A stretch of DNA of 64,000 nt. Source: Candidatus Latescibacterota bacterium (GTDB taxonomy: Bacteria > Krumholzibacteriota > Krumholzibacteriia > WVZY01). The stretch spans positions 25,218 through 89,217 of the forward strand of contig WVZY01000029.1 of NCBI GenBank assembly GCA_011772205.1, given 5' to 3'. The notes beneath the pieces were generated by a model. That model worked only from the letters and a program-made list of their open reading frames with translations. It did no database searches and was not told the origin of the DNA. The position numbers were made by a program, and so were the translations under genes. Below are positions 57,175 through 64,000 of the stretch, in pieces. How positions within the stretch are numbered: the first letter of the stretch is position 1; each line of letters starts with the position of its first letter.

Positions 57175-58483
57175 GGTAATATGGCTTGCCAGGCGCGAGT
57201 ATAAAGCTGCGGTACGGACGAAGGGATTTATCATTGGTCTCGTGCTGGCGCCGATCCTCATGGGAGGAAGCGCAATCGGGATGGCGCTCTTCAAGGACCG
57301 CGTCGATACCACCGACCAGAGACTGGCCATCGTGGATCGATCGGGTTTGGTGGCGGAAGCTCTCGTTGAAGCGGCGGAAGAACGAAACGCAACGAATGTT
57401 TTCGACAAGGAGACGGGAGAAAAAATAAGGCCCGCTTATGAGATCGAAATCGTGGAACCGGATGCAGCAAATCCAATGGCGCAGCGATTGGAACTGTCAA
57501 ACGGTGTGCGTGATGGTCAACTTCACGCATTTGTCGAAATCGGACCGAGTGTGCTGCATCCTGGTGAGGATCCCGAGGGCTATCGGATCGCTTACTATTC
57601 GAAGAATGCGGCATTGGACGATCTGCGCCGCTGGTTGGTCCGGCCGATCAATAACAATTTGCGACGTCAGCGTCTGGCAGGGGCTGGAATTGATGAATCA
57701 GCCGTCAAGGATCTCTTCACGTGGGTGGACGTGGAAGGTTTCGGTCTTGTCGCTGTCGATCCAGAAACTGGTGAAGTCCTGGACGCTCGGCAGAGCCATG
57801 AGGGGGAGGCGGTCGGGATACCATTAATCATGACGATGCTGATGTTTTTAATGATCATGATGGGAGCAGTGCCGCTCCTTCAATCGGTTATGGAAGAAAA
57901 ATCCCAGCGAATTGCCGAAGTCCTTCTTGGATCGATCAAACCATTTCAGTTCATGATGGGCAAGCTCCTCGGCGGAGTTGCAGTGTCGCTGACAAGCGCT
58001 GCGGTTTATGTAATCGGGGGGATTATCGCCCTCAGGCACATGGGGCTTGGGGAATACATTCCATACCATCTCATACCCTGGTTTTTCGCATTTATGCTTC
58101 TGGCCATTGTCATGATTGGGTCGATGCTCGCAGCGCTTGGCGCAACGTGCAATGACACAAAAGAAGCTCAATCTCTAACTCTTCCTGCTATGCTGCCGGT
58201 TCTGCTGCCAATGTTCGTCCTGGTACCTGTGGTGGAAGCTCCCCTGGCGCCTTTTGCTACGGGTCTGTCTTTGTTTCCATTGTTTACACCGATGCTGATG
58301 CTGCTCAGACTCAGTACGCCAGCCGGTGTGCCCGTGTGGCAGCCCTGGATTGGCTTGGTTGGAATTCTTTTGTTTACACTGTTCTTCGTGTGGGCGGGCG
58401 GACGGATCTTTCGAGTCGCAATCTTGATGCAAGGCACTCCTCCGAGGTTGAGCAATATTCTGCGTTGGGCACTAAGGGGTTAG
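57167..58483 (+). CDS. ABC-2-family transporter permease (NatB-like)
   Basis: The 438-residue permease has AAGGGAGGTG before the ATG, overlapping the end of its ATPase gene. A first membrane helix (residues 20-42) is followed by a large extracytoplasmic domain of about 180 residues, then five or six more helices from about residue 225. The segment VMEEKSQRIAEVLLGSIKPF, just after the second helix, is the conserved coupling region of ABC-2 exporters such as NatB. It works with the ATPase encoded directly upstream. The transport substrate is not evident. Confidence 0.93.
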   Translation: MRKVIWLARREYKAAVRTKGFIIGLVLAPILMGGSAIGMALFKDRVDTTDQRLAIVDRSGLVAEALVEAAEERNATNVFDKETGEKIRPAYEIEIVEPDAANPMAQRLELSNGVRDGQLHAFVEIGPSVLHPGEDPEGYRIAYYSKNAALDDLRRWLVRPINNNLRRQRLAGAGIDESAVKDLFTWVDVEGFGLVAVDPETGEVLDARQSHEGEAVGIPLIMTMLMFLMIMMGAVPLLQSVMEEKSQRIAEVLLGSIKPFQFMMGKLLGGVAVSLTSAAVYVIGGIIALRHMGLGEYIPYHLIPWFFAFMLLAIVMIGSMLAALGATCNDTKEAQSLTLPAMLPVLLPMFVLVPVVEAPLAPFATGLSLFPLFTPMLMLLRLSTPAGVPVWQPWIGLVGILLFTLFFVWAGGRIFRVAILMQGTPPRLSNILRWALRG

Positions 58484-58786
58484 TGGGCTTACAGTTGTAA
58501 CCTCTTGAATTGACGTGTCAAAAGTGAAAGGCGATTGCGTCTTGATTGCTGCAAGGCGATTCTTTCAACGTATTAAGGTTGATTGAGCAATAAAGATTGC
58601 GCTGTCTGCATCCGAACACGAAAATCAATAAGGGAATAATCAAAGCAAAATTTGGCTGACCGAGTTGGAATCCTTTCCAATTAAGCCAACCGGGTTGAAA
58701 TGGAAATTCGCAGGCGGGTGAGTTACCTCTCGCCAGCGCGTTTAAGTTGATCTGCCCGGCAATATACTTGGATGCCTGGCCTACTG
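58484..58786. other. Gene-free stretch between convergent genes
   Basis: About 300 bases. AAGGCGATT occurs twice as a short direct repeat (near 58529 and 58553). No clear terminator is visible for either convergent gene. Confidence 0.35.
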
Positions 58787-59530
58787 CTATCTATAAATGG
58801 CTTTTATTCCGCCCCAAGTCTCCTTCTCCACGGGAACTGAGACGGAATACCTGACAAAGAGCACAGGGCGCTGCGACAACGTGGCATTTGTTCGCGAGTC
58901 AAAGCGCTTTGATGTAGTGCTGGAAGCCTCATTGCCGACGATGATCCAGCCGAAATTAGCCGAAGGATTGTCCAGCCACGTCTGAACATCGGTGACCATC
59001 TGAGTGCTCGTCCATGTGTAAGATCCTATTCCGCCGACAGTTTGACTGGCACTGATCGCAGGTGAAAAATCTCCGCCTGGGTTTGTCCAAAAAGATGTGC
59101 TGAAAAAAGTGTGGATCCAGGTAGCGTCGCCAAGCATCGATGTGGCGCCAGCCCCTTCGTTGCCCGTTGCGTTTGAGGCTCCTTCGCCCCAATCGCTTAT
59201 AACGACGTGGAGTTCGTTGACTTGCGCACCGCTCCGAGTACGGGACATAAATAGCATCAGGCTCACGCTGTCTATAGTTGCCCCGGCTGGAATACTATCC
59301 GCAATGGGGAAAGCAAGTAGTGCCCGCCGTACGAGTCCCGATGCATTCTTGCCCGTGAAAATGTGGCTGCCGGCACCGTTACTCAAGTTGCCCGAGGCCT
59401 GCTGATACAGCGTATTGTCCTTAATCGGGGAAAGGGTAATGGCCTCTCCAGCTGCCGCAATTGGGAAAACCATCACCAGGGCGAGAGCCGCAATGCTTAT
59501 CTGGCCGAATACATTTAGAGAGTTGCGCAT
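58787..59530 (-). CDS. Secreted DNRLRE-domain protein with a C-terminal WGxIK-type tail
   Basis: The 247-residue exported protein starts at ATG 59530 with GGAGG five bases upstream. A signal peptide (QISIAALALVMVFPIAAAG) leads into a DNRLRE-type beta domain with KDNTLYQQASGNLSNGAGSH, ALLAFPIADSIPAGATIDSV, VVISDWGEGASNATG and WTSTQMVTDVQTWLDNP. It shares its domain type with the IPTL-CTERM protein at 23109 but has no membrane helix at the end. Instead it stops with VEKETWGGIKAIYR. I have the impression that such WGxIKxxYR tails recur in secreted proteins of candidate phyla, possibly as a sorting tag, but cannot test this here. Confidence 0.85.
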   Translation of the reverse strand: MRNSLNVFGQISIAALALVMVFPIAAAGEAITLSPIKDNTLYQQASGNLSNGAGSHIFTGKNASGLVRRALLAFPIADSIPAGATIDSVSLMLFMSRTRSGAQVNELHVVISDWGEGASNATGNEGAGATSMLGDATWIHTFFSTSFWTNPGGDFSPAISASQTVGGIGSYTWTSTQMVTDVQTWLDNPSANFGWIIVGNEASSTTSKRFDSRTNATLSQRPVLFVRYSVSVPVEKETWGGIKAIYR

Positions 59531-59905
59531 AGGAACCTCCAAATAATAAGGACATATAATACCATATATTCTTATTTAGAAATTTAATGAAAAAAACTCC
59601 ATGCGCAAGGCAAACCCAATTGATGAGTTTACAATAGAAATTATTTCCTATATCTTACATTATCAGCTACTTTTGTGTTTATCTGGCTCTGCTTGGGCGG
59701 CTCGGATTCCGCGGGTTTGGATTGAGATTTCCGAAGCGTTGCGTTTTCCGGGACCGGAATAGCACGGTGAAGGTGCCGTGATCGAACCCCTATCAAGCGA
59801 ACGGTTTCTTAGCTATAGAAGTCTGCAACGATCGGTTATATGATGCTCATTGCAGTTGGAGTTGGACAAGGTACTCGCATGAACGCTATCAAAGGGAGGC
59901 GTCTC
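59531..59905. other. Gene-free stretch, divergent promoter region
   Basis: About 375 bases, AT-rich at 59550-59690. It must carry promoters for the DNRLRE gene and the M48 peptidase gene; no distinct box pair was certain. Confidence 0.35.
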
Positions 59906-61357
59906 ATGATTTTGCATACGCGCTTAGTGAAAGTCGTAATATTAGCCGCGCTGACTTCCGTGTTATTGGGAAATGGGTGCACGACGGATTATGTAACCGG
60001 CAAGCGCACCTTTTCACTCGTTAGCGAATCCCAGGAAATCGCGATGGGGAAGGAAGCCGATCCTCAGATTGTGGCCGAATACGGGCTATATAAAAACCAG
60101 AAGCTCGCTAGCTATGTCGATGATCTGGGTCAATCGCTTGCAAAGAAATCGCATCGCCCCCAGCTGGAATACACATTTCGAGTATTGGATAGTCCGGTTG
60201 TGAATGCTTTCGCGCTCCCTGGGGGGTACGTCTATGTGACCCGCGGCATTCTTGCCCATTTCAATTCCGAAGACGAACTGGCCGGCGTTCTGGGGCATGA
60301 AATCGGGCACGTAACTGCGCGGCACAGCGCCGAGCAGATCTCCCGAGCACAGCTTGCCGGTCTCGGGCTGGGTCTGGGATCGTTGATCTCGGAAGAATTC
60401 AGGAAATTCGCCGATGTGGCCGGCGCGGGACTCGGTCTGTTGTTTTTGAAATTCAGTCGCGAGCAAGAATCTGAGTCCGATGTGCTCGGGGTCGAGTATT
60501 CCTCCAAACTGGGCTACGATGCTCATAAAATGGCCGGCTTTTTCAGGACGCTTAAAGGCATGCGCGACGAAGGCGGGCAGGGTCTCCCTTCATTCCTGTC
60601 CACGCATCCTGACCCGGGTGATCGGGAAGTGCGGGTCCACCAGCTAGCCGATGATTGGCAGAGTAAAGCGCTCTATCGTCCGCTCAAACGTGAAAAGTAC
60701 CATTATGTACAGAAGATCAACGGAATCGTTTATGGAGATGATCCCCAGCAGGGGTATTTCGAGAATCAGACGTTCTACCATCCAAAATTGCGTTTCAAGT
60801 TCCCGGTGCCCGCAAATTGGACGCCGGTCAATACTCCCGCCAGAGTGCAAATGACGCCTCCCGATAAGAAAGCAGCTATTCAGCTGACTCTGGGAAAAAG
60901 CGCGAATCCGCAACAGGAGGCGGATGATTTTGCAGCAAAGAATGAAGCCACCGTGAAGCGCCGAGTATCCACCACGGTCCATGGGTTCCCTGCAACCGTT
61001 CTGCAGACCAGTGTGATGGATGGGGATAAAGAGCTGCGCGTTCTTTCTTATTTCATTCTTAAAGATCAAAAAGTTTATATATTCCATGGTTTCACCACGG
61101 CAGAGCTCTATGGCGATTACTTTCCTGTATTTACACAGGTAATGAGTGGGTTTGATGAACTCCAGGATCATGCGGCCCTCAACAAAAAGCCCAGCGTTTT
61201 GCGCATCGAGCAAGCGCCAAAGAGCGGGGATTTAGCCACCGTGCTGGGAGCTTTGGGAGTGGACCAGGACATGTGGCTGGAACTTGCCTTACTCAACGGC
61301 ATGACTCTCAGCGATCGCGTTCAGAAAGGGGAGTGGGTTAAAATCGTCAAGAATTAG
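59906..61357 (+). CDS. M48-family metalloprotease lipoprotein (BepA/LoiP-like)
   Basis: The 483-residue envelope protease starts at ATG 59906 with GGGAGG upstream; two earlier in-frame ATGs have none. The lipobox region LLGNGC makes it a lipoprotein. The zinc motif is HEIGHVTARHSAEQ (about residues 131-135), with the third ligand in REQESESDVLGVEY. The propeptide-like loop FALPGGYVYVTRGIL is family-typical. The last 200 residues hold an APPENDR1-like or LysM-like domain region (KPSVLRIEQAPKSGDLATVL) not found in BepA. It probably degrades misfolded outer-membrane proteins. Confidence 0.92.
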   Translation: MILHTRLVKVVILAALTSVLLGNGCTTDYVTGKRTFSLVSESQEIAMGKEADPQIVAEYGLYKNQKLASYVDDLGQSLAKKSHRPQLEYTFRVLDSPVVNAFALPGGYVYVTRGILAHFNSEDELAGVLGHEIGHVTARHSAEQISRAQLAGLGLGLGSLISEEFRKFADVAGAGLGLLFLKFSREQESESDVLGVEYSSKLGYDAHKMAGFFRTLKGMRDEGGQGLPSFLSTHPDPGDREVRVHQLADDWQSKALYRPLKREKYHYVQKINGIVYGDDPQQGYFENQTFYHPKLRFKFPVPANWTPVNTPARVQMTPPDKKAAIQLTLGKSANPQQEADDFAAKNEATVKRRVSTTVHGFPATVLQTSVMDGDKELRVLSYFILKDQKVYIFHGFTTAELYGDYFPVFTQVMSGFDELQDHAALNKKPSVLRIEQAPKSGDLATVLGALGVDQDMWLELALLNGMTLSDRVQKGEWVKIVKN

Positions 61358-61699
61358 CTGAGGATGGCTGAGTCTCGGGTATAGGCCCAGACTCGCATGG
61401 GAATGTGTTGGATGTGCAGAGCATGATGCCGCCAATCCTAATAAGAACTTGACATTTTACCAGAAACTTTTATGTATATTTAATAGGGAGGTCGTATTTG
61501 GTTGGCCGCTATTTCGGTGTCAGCGCGCGTATCGAGTAGCGCTTTAAGCATTCGGCGGCACTCCCGCTAATCATTGTCATCATTGATATTGGCGTTCGAG
61601 CGTGCTGTTTTTCCTTCAGCGAACCTAGGAAACGCCGATCCAATACGTCTCCCCAAAAAGGTCCCCACATCGTTTACTTCCGCACGTAAGGAGGGCGCC
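61358..61699. other. Gene-free stretch with a possible promoter
   Basis: TTGACA at 61449-61454 is followed by an AT-rich stretch with TATGTATATT (61471-61480) at 16-20 bases, a plausible promoter for the gene at 61700. No other element was recognised. Confidence 0.4.
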
Positions 61700-63844
61700 A
61701 TGTCACCTCCTGGAATCACTCAATTCGATTTCGAACTTGCCTACCTTGTTTTACTAACTCGTTATGGATTAAAGCCGCTCAGTCGTTGGGAGAAGCCAAT
61801 CAGCGACGAGGCCCGCAAGGCCATTCGTTCCGAGGGTCTTGCCCTGGAAACCGTCGACAGACGAACCAGAATTGGGCGGAGTGTTCACGAGACGGTCTTT
61901 GCGAAACGCCGAAGCTATACGGACCTGTATAGGAGACGTTTTGAAGGGACGCGGTTGAAGGATACTCCGGATGTGACCAGAATGCAGGGGCAGCTCTTCG
62001 GATATCCATCTTGCTGCGTGGAAGCATTCATTAAAAGCCCATACGCTCCGAATGAAATCGATCCGGCTGATCAAGAGATGCTTTTCCATTGGGCTTGCCC
62101 GTCATGCCATGTGACGCCGGGACTCATTCGCGATTATCGGCGGATCCATATGGAATGTCTTCAGCGCTATGGTACCGGATCGGTACTGTTCAATCCTCCT
62201 GCGCGGCGACTTCCGATGATGGTTACTAGAGTCGCTGCCTCGCTTGCTTTGATGGCCGGAACCGCAGCATTTCCCGCAGCTGCCCAAAACCCTCATTGGC
62301 TGTACGTCGCAGATGACCTGGATCAGGATTATCTATCTGTAGCCGAAGAGGTTATTTCAGGTAACAATTGGGAAACATCGGATACCGATGAGAACCAGAT
62401 TCTGGATGGCGTACAGATAGCCCTCCTACTGGGTCAGCTCATCAACTCTCCGCCGCTCGGCGTCGAAATTGAAGACCACCTGCTCATGGGTTTGGAGGAA
62501 TGCTTTGCCTGCGGTCAGGAAGTGAACATGGGCTATATGACGATCCAGCACCTCTGGCGAGGATTATCGGTCGATATTCCTTATATTGCCTTGCACTACT
62601 TGGAGCATGGAAGTCTTGGGTACTATGGATTTTTTCATCTGGGCAGGGTTGATCTGCACGCTTTGATAAAGATCCTTATGCCCCACCTCGGGAGCACGGA
62701 TCATTTGCTCCCAACGGGTGGGATCGATCCCGATAACGATTACCTGAATACCGAGGAAGAACCGCCTTTCAATACCGATCCCGCAGACGCCGATACAGAT
62801 GATGATACTGTGAAGGATGGACCCCAAGTGTCCGAGGAACTTTTGCCGCTCATCGCGCAGCTTCCTCGGGAAGCGCACCCAGATCAACCCTACATGCTGG
62901 AACTGCAAATGGACGGCGTTGAACAGTGCGAAATTTGCGGCGCCACGTTCAACATGGGCTTGGCGAGGATTGTGAATCCTCTCGAGGGTCTTTCGGTGAA
63001 TGTCCCGTTCGTAGGGCTGCACACATTAGCTCATGGTGGATTCGTTTTTGATGGCACTTATAACGACGGTCGAGTACTACCGTCAGTTTTGAAAACTGTC
63101 CTCTCCGGGGATGGAACGGCGCACTGGGTGCCCGTCGATCTGGATTCGGATGGCGACGGATTGACGGACGCAGAAGAGCCGTTTTTCGGTCTGGATCCCA
63201 CAATCCTGGATGAGAACAACAACGGAATGCCAGACGGTCGCGAACTGGCATCGGTAATGGCGGCCAGCATCAATTCGTTGCCCCGCACCCCGATGCCCGA
63301 ATCGCTCTACGCAATCGATCATATGACGCACGGCATCTACACGTGCCTGGTATGCGGGGAACCGGTTAATATGGGTTTCGTAGAGGTTGTTGATCCGGTT
63401 GAGAATAGTACGTTGGAGGTTCCCTATTACAACATTCACTTCATGGGCCATGGGAGTTTTTCAACCGATAGAGATGATCTTTATCCCAGGGTGGATCCGA
63501 CGCAGATTGGTGCATTTTTCGGGATTACAAGCATTGTGGGAGTGGAGCCGAAGCCGGCCGTTCCTGGATTCTCCATCCTGAGCGCTCCCAATCCTTTTGG
63601 AGAGGGGACAGCAACACAGATTCTATTGTCGCTACCGGCGCCCGGCCCTTTGAGTGTGTCAATTTACGACGTGAACGGCCGCAAGATCCGAGAGCTTTTC
63701 AACGGACCTGCATCGCAGAGCGGTCTTCTCCTTCGCTGGGATGGGCGAAACGATGGGGGAGAACTCGTCGGTTCAGGTGTCTATTTCTGCCGGGCGAAGA
63801 TAGGAAAGATCACAGTTGCCCGAAAGCTCACGATGGTCCGATAA
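61700..63844 (+). CDS. Large protein with three CxxC/HxxxH repeats, internal signal helix and FlgD-like C-terminus
   Basis: The 714-residue protein starts at ATG 61700 with AAGGAGG upstream. Residues 1-165 look cytoplasmic and contain FGYPSCCVEAF and CPSC, resembling DUF483. A helix at about 172-195 (VTRVAASLALMAGTAAFPAA, then AQ) looks like a signal peptide inside the chain. Then come three repeats of about 140 residues. Each has an Asp-rich, calcium-binding-like segment ending in DG, two helices, CxxCGxxxNMG, and a His pair. The ligand spacing C-x2-C-x27-H-x3-H is identical in all three (Cys about 268/271, 410/413, 549/552; His 299/303, 441/445, 580/584). The C-terminal 90 residues are an Ig-like FlgD/T9SS domain (SAPNPFGEGTATQILLSL, YDVNGRKIREL). 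The function is unknown. Confidence 0.85.
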   Translation: MSPPGITQFDFELAYLVLLTRYGLKPLSRWEKPISDEARKAIRSEGLALETVDRRTRIGRSVHETVFAKRRSYTDLYRRRFEGTRLKDTPDVTRMQGQLFGYPSCCVEAFIKSPYAPNEIDPADQEMLFHWACPSCHVTPGLIRDYRRIHMECLQRYGTGSVLFNPPARRLPMMVTRVAASLALMAGTAAFPAAAQNPHWLYVADDLDQDYLSVAEEVISGNNWETSDTDENQILDGVQIALLLGQLINSPPLGVEIEDHLLMGLEECFACGQEVNMGYMTIQHLWRGLSVDIPYIALHYLEHGSLGYYGFFHLGRVDLHALIKILMPHLGSTDHLLPTGGIDPDNDYLNTEEEPPFNTDPADADTDDDTVKDGPQVSEELLPLIAQLPREAHPDQPYMLELQMDGVEQCEICGATFNMGLARIVNPLEGLSVNVPFVGLHTLAHGGFVFDGTYNDGRVLPSVLKTVLSGDGTAHWVPVDLDSDGDGLTDAEEPFFGLDPTILDENNNGMPDGRELASVMAASINSLPRTPMPESLYAIDHMTHGIYTCLVCGEPVNMGFVEVVDPVENSTLEVPYYNIHFMGHGSFSTDRDDLYPRVDPTQIGAFFGITSIVGVEPKPAVPGFSILSAPNPFGEGTATQILLSLPAPGPLSVSIYDVNGRKIRELFNGPASQSGLLLRWDGRNDGGELVGSGVYFCRAKIGKITVARKLTMVR

Positions 63845-63878
63845 GGCACGATTCCCGAAGCTTTCGAGCGCGTTTATC

Positions 63879-63917
63879 AATGGGCATATTCAGCGAATAT
63901 GCCCATTTGCTTTGTTC
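63879..63917 (+). terminator. Terminator-like hairpin after the repeat protein gene
   Basis: AATGGGCATATTC (63879-63891) and GAATATGCCCATT (63895-63907) form a perfect 13-bp stem with a three-base loop, followed by a moderately T-rich TGCTTTG. It lies 35 bases after the stop. The last 80 bases of the window are G-rich and show no gene. Confidence 0.8.
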
Positions 63918-64000
63918 GCTTCAACAGCTAATAGCAGCAGGGGATCCTTGTTACGGGAGGCCCTGCGGGGGGTTCCTCGTTGTGAAGGGCTCCGTGGGGG

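Noticed and set aside
63940..64000. G-rich end of the window as the edge of a mobile or repeated element
   Set aside because: Too little sequence is present to decide; only short G runs are visible.

Overview
The window is a 64 kb piece of a bacterial chromosome, most likely from an uncultured lineage. No rRNA, tRNA, CRISPR array or phage module was found. Clues to the host are indirect. They include secreted proteins with a C-terminal FlgD-like/T9SS-like Ig domain (41530-42492, 61700-63844), a Hanks-type kinase with a tetratricopeptide-like tail, several lipoproteins, stand-alone receiver proteins, and a high proportion of hydrolases and peptidases. This mix is typical of FCB-group and candidate-phylum bacteria (Eisenbacteria, Krumholzibacteria, Latescibacteria, KSB1-like) or of Desulfobacterota/Acidobacteria relatives. 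That placement is inference. Base composition looks mosaic by eye: GC-rich katG and kinase genes sit beside AT-rich islands such as the oxidoreductase at 11850-12842 and the LuxR-type gene at 15224-16186.

Layout. 1-3.5 kb: a truncated membrane protein, an intact IS3-family element and a metallopeptidase gene broken by one stop codon. 3.9-9 kb: a small membrane protein, a perR-like/katG oxidative-stress operon with its own promoter, operator and terminator, and a SnoaL-like lipoprotein, all interspersed with a family of short intergenic repeats. 9-23 kb: a Ser/Thr kinase, an oxidoreductase, a cysteine-synthase-like enzyme, a DksA-type protein, a chimeric gene, a membrane LuxR regulator, an N-formylglutamate amidohydrolase, an MscS channel, a PP2C phosphatase, an odd lipoprotein fusion and a Tat-exported aldo/keto reductase. 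23-32.3 kb: an IPTL-CTERM surface protein, then a seven-gene cluster (histidine kinase, two receivers, TauE/SafE exporter, TIGR02186 protein, third receiver, PEP-synthase-like enzyme). 32.3-45 kb: hydrolases, a gntR-SPFH operon with a near-ideal promoter/operator, small membrane enzymes, a kinase, a methyltransferase, a secreted gene with two in-frame amber codons, and a divergent Lon protease. 45-64 kb: an M3 peptidase, an amino-acid permease, a secreted methyltransferase, an amino-acid catabolic run (aminotransferase, dehydratase, cyclodeaminase), a PqqB-like MBL protein, a double GNAT enzyme, an ABC-2 exporter, a DNRLRE protein, an M48 peptidase and a 714-residue protein with three identical-geometry CxxC/HxxxH repeats.

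Themes. (1) Envelope and extracellular functions dominate, with at least three kinds of C-terminal tag (IPTL-CTERM, FlgD-like Ig domain, and a short WGxIK-type tail). (2) The kinase/receiver/TauE/TIGR02186/PEP-synthase-like cluster looks like one co-transcribed signalling-plus-transport system and is the best candidate for an under-described system. (3) The triple CxxC-x27-HxxxH repeat protein at the right end is the best candidate for an undescribed domain. (4) Gene decay is common: a nonsense-broken peptidase, a double-amber secreted protein, an antiporter/DUF502 chimera, a transposase tail, a serine-hydrolase fragment and a truncated reading frame behind the oxidoreductase.
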